A DNA stretch of 64,000 nt from NCBI GenBank assembly GCA_037721555.1, contig JBBJOI010000011.1, forward strand, positions 1 to 64,000, read 5' to 3'. A program made the position numbers and the translations under genes. The notes under the pieces were generated by a model. The model saw only the letters and a program-made list of their open reading frames with translations. It did no database searches and had not been told where the DNA came from. Of the stretch, positions 27,823 through 36,178 are shown in pieces. Within the stretch, counting starts at the first letter, position 1. The number at the start of each line of letters is the position of its first letter. The DNA is from Gaiellasilicea sp037721555 (GTDB taxonomy: Bacteria > Actinomycetota > Thermoleophilia > Gaiellales > Gaiellaceae).

Positions 27823-28320
27823 CTACTCCGCGGTACGGATCACGTTGTCGCAGCCGGCATCGTCGTAAAGACCGGTTTCGGACATAGATTCGATCAGGCC
27901 GCGCTCCTTGAGTCGGTACTCGATGATCCAGCCCGACGCTTTCAGCACCAAGTCAGCCGCTGTGTCGTCGGTTCTCCACAGGATGTCGGCCGCGAGGAGA
28001 CACAATGTTCCGTCTCCGTTGACGTGCCAGTCGTGTCGGAGGCGGCGCTCGCGCGACGGGATCGGGCTAACAGGTACTACGACTGGGGCAACCGCCGGGT
28101 GTGCCTGCACATACTCAACACGGAGGTGGAGTCGTGCCCCGCCGAGGAGGCGCGTTAGGCCCGGGTCCGGTCGGTTTCGCGGAAATGGCCATTCAGGAGC
28201 AAGGCCCTCCCAGCCTCCGGCACCTTCGTCGACCCACACCATCTCTGGGGCATGCTCCGCCATCGCGGCTCGCTCGCGTTCGAACACGGCTGGTTCCGCT
28301 TCGTACCAGCGGATTCCCAT
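27823..28320 (-). CDS. CBASS E2-like enzyme (standalone)
   Basis: 165 residues starting at ATG 28320, 3 nt after the CD-NTase stop. The E2 core strands (RLHLRVEYVQAHPAVAPVVV, VPVSPIPSR) lead to DWHVNGDGTLCLLAADILWR with Cys107 as the thioester cysteine, followed by a Trp-containing helix (LVLKASGWIIEYRL). The GDGTLCL context is that of the E2 moiety of Cap2 and of short type II CBASS E2 proteins. A separate E1 gene follows, so this is a split rather than a short system. Confidence 0.85.
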   Translation of the reverse strand: MGIRWYEAEPAVFERERAAMAEHAPEMVWVDEGAGGWEGLAPEWPFPRNRPDPGLTRLLGGARLHLRVEYVQAHPAVAPVVVPVSPIPSRERRLRHDWHVNGDGTLCLLAADILWRTDDTAADLVLKASGWIIEYRLKERGLIESMSETGLYDDAGCDNVIRTAE

Positions 28321-28323
28321 CGA

Positions 28324-29310
28324 CTAACCTTGCGGGTTGTTCCGAGCCGGCCGCCGGGGAACGGCAAACGTAGCTCCAGCCGCAGTCGCGCCTCCGAGAT
28401 TGAAGCGGTCGCATCCTCCTGAGGGCGCTGGGAATATGTCGCCGAAGACCTCGCGCCAGTAGCAGGCAGCCAAGTCCGTGTCACTGCGATCGGCGGCCGT
28501 CACAGCACGCCATGACGCATCGGCCGCCGCCTCGAGCTGTTCACGCGCTGCTGCGACGTCGAGGTCGGGTTGGATAGGTGAGATTCCGGCCGGATCGGTG
28601 ACGGCTGCTGACACGGCCGGTACGGCGGCGGCGAAGAAAGCCTGCACGGCGCGAGGCCGCTCGCCGATCGGCAAGTGCTCGATAGCCATGACCTCGATCA
28701 AGAGCGGAACCATCGTCCTCTCGTGATCCGCGTTCCATCGCTTGAGGACGCGGACAAGGCGTCGGTACTGCCGCCACTCGTCGTGGCGCTCCTGACCGCG
28801 CCGCGTCAGGTACTCCGGGTCCGTCTCGATCCACTTGCGCGAGTCCTTCTCGGTGATCCGGAGGATCCCGCCGTCCGTCCGTAGCGCCGGAACGGCGTCA
28901 ACCGTGAAGGCGTCCGGATCGTCGGGGTCATCGAGGAAGCACTTGACCGCGTGGTTGTCAGCCCGAGCGAGGCGAACGAAGCCTTTGTCCACGGTTCCAT
29001 CGCTGCCGAAGTAGGCGACTACCCGACCTCGAGTCTCTTCGAGCGCCTCTTCCGCCGAGGATCCTTCGTTTCCCCAGTCGGGATGGTCGGCCCGGTCATA
29101 GACAACAACAAGATCAACATCCCTGATCGGCTCGATCTGCGTCGCGCGAGCGATCGAGCCGATGTAGACGGTCTCGCCCACGTCGCTGCCCTTCTTGAAG
29201 GCAGCGGCGATCTTGTTGCGACGGTTCCTCGCCTCGTCAACGAGTGCCGGGTGGGCGTCAACAGTTGCTTGAAGGTCGTCGAAAGCCTGCTCCAGATCCA
29301 CCTCACCCAT
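28324..29310 (-). CDS. CBASS CD-NTase (cGAS/DncV-like nucleotidyltransferase)
   Basis: 328 residues from ATG 29310, which overlaps the effector stop by 8 nt. The active site is intact: Gly51-Ser52 (YIGSIARAT), Asp64 and Asp66 (IRDVDLVVVY) and third carboxylate Asp138 (FTVDAVPAL). It would make a cyclic oligonucleotide after infection; product specificity cannot be read from sequence. The protein ends in PARNNPQG with a C-terminal glycine, which suits activation by the E1/E2 genes downstream. I reject the longer frame to 29448 because it would cover the effector C-terminus. Confidence 0.92.
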   Translation of the reverse strand: MGEVDLEQAFDDLQATVDAHPALVDEARNRRNKIAAAFKKGSDVGETVYIGSIARATQIEPIRDVDLVVVYDRADHPDWGNEGSSAEEALEETRGRVVAYFGSDGTVDKGFVRLARADNHAVKCFLDDPDDPDAFTVDAVPALRTDGGILRITEKDSRKWIETDPEYLTRRGQERHDEWRQYRRLVRVLKRWNADHERTMVPLLIEVMAIEHLPIGERPRAVQAFFAAAVPAVSAAVTDPAGISPIQPDLDVAAAREQLEAAADASWRAVTAADRSDTDLAACYWREVFGDIFPAPSGGCDRFNLGGATAAGATFAVPRRPARNNPQG

Positions 29311-29857
29311 CTCCTTCCAACCGACGTGCGAGCTCCTGGATGTCTGCGCGATCTCCAGCCGCGGCGAGTTCCGTGCCGGCGCCGAGTCGAAGTGTCGAGA
29401 TACGTCCGCCCCCGCGCCAACAAGGATCGTGAAGGCGCTTCGCCGCAAAGACTGAGATGTTCAGCTCTTGCCGAATCCACTGTAGACGTGGGTCGGTCAA
29501 AGTGATGCCTTCGTATGCCGCAGGCAGGACCACGACGGCAGTCGCCACGTCGACGTCCTCCTCGAGCATAGGGATCATCGCCTCGAGCGCTCGATCACTC
29601 GCGCCAGCTGCCGCTTGAGCGAACTCAGCGCCGTGCGGACGATCGCTCAAGTCGACCTCGAGGCCGGTGGCACTGAGCTTCGCCTTCCTAGTCCGATCGA
29701 CGAAGGCCGAAAAGGCAGAGATCAGGAGCGAGAGCGCGATTATCGGCACGCCAAGCGTGGTTGAGGCGAACGCTGCAATGGCGGCTCCCACGAGGAGACC
29801 AACGATCCCGACACCCAGAAGGATCTGCCCTTCGGGTCGACTAGACCAAGAGTTCAC
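29303..29857 (-). CDS. two-TM CBASS effector candidate
   Basis: 184 residues, GTG start at 29857, first gene of the CBASS operon. Two adjacent membrane helices (QILLGVGIVGLLVGAAIAAF and LGVPIIALSLLISAFSAFV) are followed by a basic stop-transfer (DRTRKAK) and a ~130-residue soluble domain. That domain contains GLEVDLSDRPHGAEFAQAAA, TAVVVLPAAYEGITLTDPRL and GRISTLRLGAGTELAAAGDR. Membrane-perforating 2-TM effectors with a cyclic-nucleotide sensor are common in CBASS. The soluble part is not a SAVED, STING or Cap15-type domain that I can recognise, so the sensor may be new. Confidence 0.72.
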   Translation of the reverse strand: MNSWSSRPEGQILLGVGIVGLLVGAAIAAFASTTLGVPIIALSLLISAFSAFVDRTRKAKLSATGLEVDLSDRPHGAEFAQAAAGASDRALEAMIPMLEEDVDVATAVVVLPAAYEGITLTDPRLQWIRQELNISVFAAKRLHDPCWRGGGRISTLRLGAGTELAAAGDRADIQELARRLEGDG

Positions 29858-29930
29858 GCTCGCCGCCCGCGCATCGGATCCGCTGGACGGCTCGCGGCAC
29901 TATGCCGGCCGCCGCGATCATCGCTGTTGG

Positions 29931-30224
29931 TCATGTCGCATACCGGGCTCGGTAGAACGCCCACTCCTGCTCGAGCGAGCGATGCAACTCGCGCAAATCG
30001 GCTCCGTCGGGCAGCGGTGCGCGGTTAGCGGTGAAACTCTCCGTCGAGGGCTCGAGGCGAAAGCCGTTCGGGCGGAGAGAGGTGGCGATGGCTGTAGCAA
30101 CCACATGCTCTCCTTCATACGCGCGCGTCGGCGACGCGCTATCAGCCCGAAAGCCTGCGGGGACGACTAAGGTCCCCGCTGACCTGGGGCGACCGGACCG
30201 TACTCGAGCGGTCGGATGGAGCAT
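29931..30224 (-). CDS. hypothetical protein, possibly truncated
   Basis: 97 residues with fair protein character (TLVVPAGFRADSASPTRAYE, HVVATAIATSLRPNGFRLEP, ADLRELHRSLEQEWAFYRAR), read towards the CBASS operon on the same strand. No family is recognised. It lies between the CBASS effector and an attachment-like repeat, so its 5' end may have been cut by insertion. Confidence 0.4.
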   Translation of the reverse strand: MLHPTARVRSGRPRSAGTLVVPAGFRADSASPTRAYEGEHVVATAIATSLRPNGFRLEPSTESFTANRAPLPDGADLRELHRSLEQEWAFYRARYAT

Positions 30225-30261
30225 CCCGCAAGCATCCCGTTCGTTGCCAGCTTAGGCAAAG

Positions 30262-30446
30262 ACGAATCCCGCATTCATCCCGCAGGAGGTCGCCGGAAGC
30301 TCCCGCCCGCCGCCGCGAATCCCCGCAACGGTAGGGTCGAAAGAGCCTGCTCTCGCCGGTAGTCCCCGCCTGCTCCCGCCCAGCCCGGAACTATCAAGAC
30401 CGGCCTGTCACGCCGGAGGTCGCGGGTTCGAGTCCCGTCGCTCCCG
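30262..30446 (+). repeat. island-end repeat with tRNA-Asp(GTC) 3' half, copy 3
   Basis: Closest relative of copy 1. It shares ATCCCGCAGGAGGTCGCCGG, AAGCTCCCGCC, AATCCCCGCAA and the complete tRNA-Asp 3' half at 30400-30446 (CCGGC-CTGTCAC-GCCGG, TTCGAGT T loop, CGCTCCCG acceptor). The flanking run after it also resembles that after copy 1, with ATCCCGC motifs near 30523 and 30534. It bounds the CBASS/RHS island on the right. Confidence 0.75.
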
Positions 30447-30817
30447 TTTTCCGCTTACGAAACCGCTGCAAATCTGTATGTTCTGTTGCCTGCATAGGCT
30501 CAATCGACCGCCGGCCTCTTTTCCATCCCGCGCACATCCCGCACGGGAATCCCCGCACGAAGCCGGCAGTAGCCGGTAATCCCCGCAATGAGAATGACGG
30601 CCGGGTAAGCCGGAGGTCGCTTCGCAGCCCAGGTTGCGGGGCGTCGCGTTTGAACAGATCGGTCCGTTTTGGCAACCGCATGGCTTCCCATCCGCGCCGG
30701 TCCCGCGCGCCTCCCCCGGGACGGCTCCGCGTTGCGGTGTTGTATCGATCGACTCGACGCGCTCTACGGCGGGCGGCGTGGGTCGGACACCGAACGCGGC
30801 GCGTCCCCGAGACGAGG
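30447..30817. other. repeat flank, no gene
   Basis: It contains ATCCCGC/ATCCCCGC motifs and GC-rich spacer before the 3' end of the large LGFP protein. I support no coding region. Confidence 0.4.
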
Positions 30818-33800
30818 CTACCGGGTACTACTCACGATGCGGTGGTCGCGCGCCGGGCCGAGGAGGTTGTCGATGCGGGAGACGCCGAGCGTTTTCTGAG
30901 AGAGCACGTTCGACACCTTGAGGCGCGCGCCGCCCTCGATCGGGAGCCTGAACGAGCGGCGGATCGTTCTGCTGTCGATGACTGCCGTGACCTCGATGCG
31001 AGCCTCCACGGGCGCGCCGCCGGTGAGGAGCTCGAGGCCGCCGAGGCCGGGCTTGAGGTTGAGCTGGAGCGGCAACCCGCTCGCGACGGGGATCTGCGCC
31101 ACGGCGATCCGCAGGTAGTCGCCGGCGACGCCGAGCTTGTTCGTGACCTCGAGGCGCACGACCCTGTCGCGGTCGGCCCTGATCTCGACAACGTTGGCAC
31201 TGGTTCCGAGGCGGTCGATCGCGAGCTGCAGCCGCTCGGCGGGAGCGACCGGCGAGCCGAGTCGGAACTCGGTGAGCCCGCGCTTCACGGCGTAGGCAAA
31301 GGTGCCGCGCCGGCGCCCGACGACGGTGTGCCGGAAGTCGCCGGGGATCGCGGAACCGGCAGCCGCGCCAATGATCTCCCGTGCAGCTGAAGGGAGCCTC
31401 CGGAGCGCCTCGCGGTCGCTCGCGAGGTGGTAGAGCGCGCGTTCAGCGGCCGGGCCAGCGGGGCGGCGCTCGCCGAACACGGCGTCATGGATAGCACGCA
31501 GCGCACGGCTCGCCGTCAGCATAGCGAGCGGGAGGTGGGCGAGGTCTGCGAGATCCACTCCCGCCGTCCCGATGCGCTTCTCGTCGTTCTCGAGCCGCCG
31601 CCGCAGCAGGAGCTCTCCGGCGACCGTGCCCTTGCCGCGCTCGCGCCTAGGCCGGGACGGCTTGCTCGGCCTGGCTGGCTTCCCGCGTACCCGTTCGGTG
31701 CGATCGTAGCCCTTAAAGGGGACGAAGAAGCCGGAGAGGGCGTCCCCCTGTTGAAGGAGCTGCCGCGCGCGAGAGCCGTGTGCGTCAAGGTCCTTGCCCT
31801 CCCCGTCGGTGAGGCACTCCGTCTGCGCGTCGCCGCCGAGGACGATGATCGTCCCGGCGAGGATGAGCAGGATCGCGTCCCAGACCGGCGTCCGCGGCGC
31901 CGACGAGAGGAGCGAGTACGGCATGTAGTGGAAGCGGCCGCCGGTCCACTCGCCGCCGCGGTAGGTGCTGCTGCCCACGTACTCGAACTCGTTGTCGTCG
32001 GGGTCGACGGTCAGGGTCTTGAGCTCGTTCGGGAAGTTCGGGTCGGAAATGGTGATTCGCCACGGCTTGCTCGACGAGTCCCATGCAATCGGGAGGATGC
32101 AGTGGGGCGCGCCGCTGAAGTCGTAGTTCTGCGCGATGCAGATGACTGGGTGGTTGCCACGGTTGAACTCGTCGCGCGTGTTGTTGAACACGTCGACGGG
32201 ATCGTGCGTGTTGCCGGTGAGGAACTCCCCGACGAACCACCAGATTGGGCCTGCGCCGACCTGGTAGCAGTGGCGGACGTTCACTTCGGGCCGCACGACG
32301 TTCCAGTCCGTAAAGCGATCGAGCGGCATGGAGAACAGGCTCCGGCCCTTGCGCGAGTAGATCGCCTCAAGGCTCATCCCGAAGCAGTTACCGCTCTCCG
32401 CGATGTCCTGGACGACCAGCTCGAAGAACGCCTTGTCGAGCCAGTCCGTCACGTCCCACCACTCGGTGTCGCTGTCGACATCGGAGTACGCGGCGGCGTA
32501 CTGCTGGTAGGTGATGTCGTCGGTGCCCTGGTTCCTGACGCCCCAGAACTTCTCGACGTCGGTCAGCGTCGCCAGGTCGACGAGGGGGTGCACCGCCGCG
32601 GTGATCGAGTTGATCTTCCCGAACCCCCCGGAGTTGAGGACGCCGCCGCTCTCGGTGAGGCCCCAGCCGTTCGAGGCGTCGAGCACCTTCGTCCAGGTGC
32701 CGAGGTGGTCGTCGGCGCCGGGGTCGGCCTCCCAGACGTCGATCGTCAGCGTGACTGTCTTCGCCGCGTTCGGCGTGATCACGACGGGGATCGTGAAGTC
32801 GACGTCGACGATGTTGTCGCCGCCCCAGTCGCCGCTCGATGGGCGCCGCGCGTCGTAGACGACGTGCGGGCCGTCGTAGACCTTGATGTACGTGTAAATG
32901 TCGTTCTGGCCCATCAGCCAGCCTTCGCTCTCCTGCGCGTTGATCCGGCCGATGAAGAGGCGGAAGGGACGCGCCACGACGATCGACGCGGCGCCCCCGT
33001 ACCAGAGGAGGCTCCCGTTCTGGAACGTGTTGAAGCGCCCGCCGCCGACGCCGGGGATGTCCTGCTCGTCGGAGGTCGGGAAGCCGAGCTCACCCGCTGG
33101 GCCGCGCAGGTCGCGGTAGCGCTGGCGGATGTCGCCGTGCACCTCGTGTGCGCCGGTAGCCGAGCTCCAGTAGATCGTGCAGCGCTCGAACTCGGAATGC
33201 TTGCCGATGGTCGCGAAATGGTTCCCGCGGCTGCTCGGCGCCGAGGTCCGCGTCCGCACGTCGGTCTCGTTCGAGATCGGGAAGCCCCATGTGCCGGACC
33301 CGCCGGTGGCGAGGTACTTCGCGAGGATCGCGCCGCGCACCTCGTGCGCGTTCGGCTGCCCGGTCTTGTGGTACATCCGCCCGCCCTGGAACTCCTGCTC
33401 GCGGCCGCCCGGGATCCCCCGCTCCTGCCCGAGCGGGAAGCCGATCGCGCGGGCCTCGCCCAGCGCCTCGTAGTCGAGATAGATCTGCCCGAGCACGACG
33501 ACCGCACCGGTTGCCGGAAACCAGTAGATCGCGCCCTTCGAGAACACGCTCTTTCGTCCGGCGCTGTGCGTCGAGGGGACTTCGTCGCTGACGAGGTAGC
33601 CCAGCGCCCACGGAATCCGGAGGGATCGGAACAGCTCGTAGATTGCGCCGTGCAGCTCGAACGCCGACCCGACCGAGTCGTGGTACATCAGCGCGCCGCG
33701 GTCGTAGTGCTGGAGGTACGCCCCGCTCCGCCACTGATAGGAGATCGCCCCTGTCGGCTCGCCGAGGTCTAGCCGCTGCCGCAGCGTCTCCAGCTTGTGC

Positions 33801-34486
33801 GTGATGAACCACTCGGGGTGCGAGCGTCGCTCGTCGAGCTTCGCCTCGAGCGCATCCGGGATGCCCGCGAGCAGCCTGATGGCCGCGAGCCGTCCGTCGA
33901 GGTGGTCGCGCGCCCCGTCGACCCAGGTGCCGACGAACAGCTCGTATCCCGCGAGCTCGTCGATCTTGCCCCACCAGAAGGCGCGGACGGACACGATCTG
34001 CTCATCGACGAAGAGCGCGACCGTGTCGATGTCGTAGACGAGGTCCGCGACGTACCAGACACCCGGCTTCAGCCCTGCCGGCGCGAACCGCGTGCTCGCG
34101 GCGCGCCACCCGTGTGCTTCGGGCGCGACGGACGCGACGAGGTCGAACTCGCCCGAGCCTCGCGGCACGAGGAAGAGCGCGAACGGCAGCCGGTTCGACT
34201 CGACGAGGTTCGCGCGCGCGGTGATCGGCCCGTTCGCCCGGAACATGACCCGCACGGTGAACTGCCGCCGGTCGAGCTCGAGCTCGCCGATGTCGACGAC
34301 GCCGCGCCCCGACGTGCCTAGGTCTAGCGCCTCCGGGAAGTCGCCGGCGACCGTGACCCCGGGACCGGCGACCTCCGCCGCGTCCACGAACGACAATGGG
34401 ACTGAACCGTCGGAATTCGTGACGGCGGTGTCGTCGAGCGTGTAGTCGAGAAGCGTGGTCGGCGTGGCCGGAGTATCCAAGGCCAT
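30818..34486 (-). CDS. multidomain LGFP-repeat protein with papain-like cysteine peptidase domain
   Basis: 1222 residues from ATG 34486 (a TTG 9 bp upstream is possible). The N-terminal ~230 residues are a LamG/concanavalin-like beta-sandwich (RRQFTVRVMFRANGPITARA). Four LGFP repeats follow: ELFRSLRIPWALGYLVSDE, LDYEALGEARAIGFPLGQE, LATGGSGTWGFPISNE and RQRYRDLRGPAGELGFPTSD. Next is a C2-like beta domain (NDIYTYIKVYDGPHVVYDAR). A peptidase-like domain then shows Cys704 (GNCFGMSLEAIY), His798 (GAPHCILPIAWD) and Asp818 (ISDPNFP), the papain order. A basic linker and a helical/beta C-terminus complete it. LGFP repeats usually bind cell-wall material. There is no N-terminal signal peptide, so the export route is unclear. 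Confidence 0.8.
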   Translation of the reverse strand: MALDTPATPTTLLDYTLDDTAVTNSDGSVPLSFVDAAEVAGPGVTVAGDFPEALDLGTSGRGVVDIGELELDRRQFTVRVMFRANGPITARANLVESNRLPFALFLVPRGSGEFDLVASVAPEAHGWRAASTRFAPAGLKPGVWYVADLVYDIDTVALFVDEQIVSVRAFWWGKIDELAGYELFVGTWVDGARDHLDGRLAAIRLLAGIPDALEAKLDERRSHPEWFITHKLETLRQRLDLGEPTGAISYQWRSGAYLQHYDRGALMYHDSVGSAFELHGAIYELFRSLRIPWALGYLVSDEVPSTHSAGRKSVFSKGAIYWFPATGAVVVLGQIYLDYEALGEARAIGFPLGQERGIPGGREQEFQGGRMYHKTGQPNAHEVRGAILAKYLATGGSGTWGFPISNETDVRTRTSAPSSRGNHFATIGKHSEFERCTIYWSSATGAHEVHGDIRQRYRDLRGPAGELGFPTSDEQDIPGVGGGRFNTFQNGSLLWYGGAASIVVARPFRLFIGRINAQESEGWLMGQNDIYTYIKVYDGPHVVYDARRPSSGDWGGDNIVDVDFTIPVVITPNAAKTVTLTIDVWEADPGADDHLGTWTKVLDASNGWGLTESGGVLNSGGFGKINSITAAVHPLVDLATLTDVEKFWGVRNQGTDDITYQQYAAAYSDVDSDTEWWDVTDWLDKAFFELVVQDIAESGNCFGMSLEAIYSRKGRSLFSMPLDRFTDWNVVRPEVNVRHCYQVGAGPIWWFVGEFLTGNTHDPVDVFNNTRDEFNRGNHPVICIAQNYDFSGAPHCILPIAWDSSSKPWRITISDPNFPNELKTLTVDPDDNEFEYVGSSTYRGGEWTGGRFHYMPYSLLSSAPRTPVWDAILLILAGTIIVLGGDAQTECLTDGEGKDLDAHGSRARQLLQQGDALSGFFVPFKGYDRTERVRGKPARPSKPSRPRRERGKGTVAGELLLRRRLENDEKRIGTAGVDLADLAHLPLAMLTASRALRAIHDAVFGERRPAGPAAERALYHLASDREALRRLPSAAREIIGAAAGSAIPGDFRHTVVGRRRGTFAYAVKRGLTEFRLGSPVAPAERLQLAIDRLGTSANVVEIRADRDRVVRLEVTNKLGVAGDYLRIAVAQIPVASGLPLQLNLKPGLGGLELLTGGAPVEARIEVTAVIDSRTIRRSFRLPIEGGARLKVSNVLSQKTLGVSRIDNLLGPARDHRIVSSTR

Positions 34487-34786
34487 CGTAGGCAATGCAA
34501 GGCGGGTGGAACCGCGAATGTCCCACCTGTGCGATGGCCGACGCGAACTTTCGCCGAGCCGGTTGCGCTTTCAGTCCGGCGCACAGTTCGCGCACACTGG
34601 GGTACGTGTCACGGCCGCAGCCGCCCAAGGGCACGCCGTGGCGTTGGTGGTTCGACAAGAACGACGTCTCGAGACCTCGCGCGAGCTGCCCAGCAAGCGC
34701 TTCAACACGAGGTTCGCGTGAGAGCCGATGCCGGCGCGCAAGCGGCGGACGACCAGGCGTCGCCCAGACTCCAGCCGTCGCCCGGT

Positions 34787-34918
34787 AAGACAACGCGCTA
34801 TCCCGCGCTGATCCCGCAGGATGCCGCCGGAAGCTCCCGCGGGTACCCGCGAATCTCCGCAACACAGGATTAGAAAGAGCCTGCTCAAGGCGGGAACTCC
34901 CGCCCATTCCCGACGTGG
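34787..34918 (+). repeat. island-end repeat, copy 4 (no tRNA end)
   Basis: It starts like copy 2 (AAGACAACGCGCTATCCCGC, then GCTGATCCCGCAGG) and continues with GCCGGAAGCTCCCGC and AACTCCCGCCCATTCCCG. It breaks off before the tRNA-Asp part. A partial or diverged copy. Confidence 0.6.
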
Positions 34919-35434
34919 CCGTGGACATCGGTCATCCTCGCCGATGCACCCGACGTCGAGACCGCGATGTCGCTTTGCGACATCATTCGATCCACCAAGC
35001 TCCCAAACGGCCACCGACTCTGGCGATACGTGAAGATCGAGGCGCGCATCGGCACGCGGCTTTTCTTCGGCAACGACTGATGCTGCGCGCTCCAGAGCAG
35101 GCACGCGCGGACTGCGCCCCCGCCGGTCAGATGTCCTTCCTCGACCGGCGGCGGAGGTACGCGAAGCTGCCCAGAGCGCCTCGGCAGCCCTTGTTGCGCC
35201 ACCACAAGGGGTCACCGCAAGAAGCAGCCCTTCAAGCCGCTTTGGTGCACGATGGGGAACGAAGCGGCACACAGCTCACCCTCGGCGCTGTCCTCCGTCG
35301 TCCGTCCCAGCCGCGCGAGCCGCAGCCGCCGCCTTAGACCCACTTGAGTCCGGCCCGCTGACGTGTGTGCGGACCGTCGACCGGGAGTGGAGTCCTCGTT
35401 CGCTCGCGCAGGCCGAAAGACCCAGTATCCGCGT
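34919..35434. other. no recognisable gene
   Basis: Open frames on both strands lack motifs and ribosome-binding sites. Presumably decayed island DNA between a repeat and a membrane-protein gene. Confidence 0.45.
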
Positions 35435-35863
35435 CTAAGAGTTGACGGGATCGTCGATCTTGTCCAGCGCAGCGGCGGCGACGCTTACCCCCACTGAACC
35501 TATCGTCAGGGCCGCGCCAAGGGTGGCTACCCACAACGGAAGGGTGCCAGGCTTCCTGCCTAGCGCCGGCGTCATGACAATCTCGTAGAGACAGATCATG
35601 ACTACGGCTAGCACGACGAGCAAGGCGCAGGTGGCCCCGACAAGGATCCGCGACCCAAGCCGACCGATTGCGCTATCGCGGTCGGTCATCTGGGCTCGAA
35701 GCACCAGGACTGCCACGGCGACGATCGGGAGCGCTGATACCCCGGTGATCGTCAGCAGCTTGTCCCAGTAGCTGCTCGGCAAGGTCTTCCCGTCAAGAGC
35801 GGAAGCCAAGATTGCTCCGGCGATCACGCTAGCTGGGAGTGCGATGCAAGCAAGAATGGCCAA
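35435..35863 (-). CDS. small four-helix membrane protein
   Basis: 142 residues with four hydrophobic helices: AILACIALPASVIAGAILAS, LLTITGVSALPIVAVAVLVL, ILVGATCALLVVLAVVMICL and PLWVATLGAALTIGSVGVSV. A short basic loop (RAQMTDRDSAIGRLGSR) lies in the middle. No family is recognised. The start may lie further upstream. It neighbours a degenerate tRNA-like scar and is probably island cargo. Confidence 0.55.
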   Translation of the reverse strand: MAILACIALPASVIAGAILASALDGKTLPSSYWDKLLTITGVSALPIVAVAVLVLRAQMTDRDSAIGRLGSRILVGATCALLVVLAVVMICLYEIVMTPALGRKPGTLPLWVATLGAALTIGSVGVSVAAAALDKIDDPVNS

Positions 35864-36035
35864 CAGCTTGCGTTCATTCGGATCAAGGACGCGCTTCCCG
35901 ATCTCGCGACTCTAACCAGATACGCCACTTCGTTACAAGGCCGGTGCCTATCCCCACTACGGGGGAGCTTATGCAGCCTCGGCGCGTCGTCCCGGCTTTG
36001 TCCCGCGCGTCGCCCGCCACCTTCGGGCGGTCTAG

Positions 36036-36084
36036 TCTCCGCCTGGAAGGGGGGGTTCGACAGTTCGAGTCCGCCGGAGGGCTT
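36036..36084 (+). repeat. degenerate tRNA-Thr-like 3' half, right-most copy
   Basis: AAGGGGGGGTTCGACAGTTC and GAGTCCGCCGGAGGGCTTG match the T-arm and acceptor part of the 11149-11195 element. The anticodon arm is eroded. It may mark the right boundary of the island array. Confidence 0.5.
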
Positions 36085-36178
36085 GCGGTCTTCGCCACTC
36101 ACACAAGCGCGAGACGCAGAGCGTCGACGACGCGTTCGCTACGCGGTCCAACGCCGACGCGCGGGCAGCTTCGCCCGG

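Noticed and set aside
31427..33772. A 781-codon plus-strand open frame
   Set aside because: It is antisense to the LGFP/papain-like gene; its Val/Asp/Arg-rich composition is the mirror of high-GC codon bias, with no motifs.
35905..35990. Possible degenerate tRNA on the minus strand (GTGGCGTATCTGGTTAGAGT)
   Set aside because: D-arm-like text only; no foldable anticodon and T arms follow.
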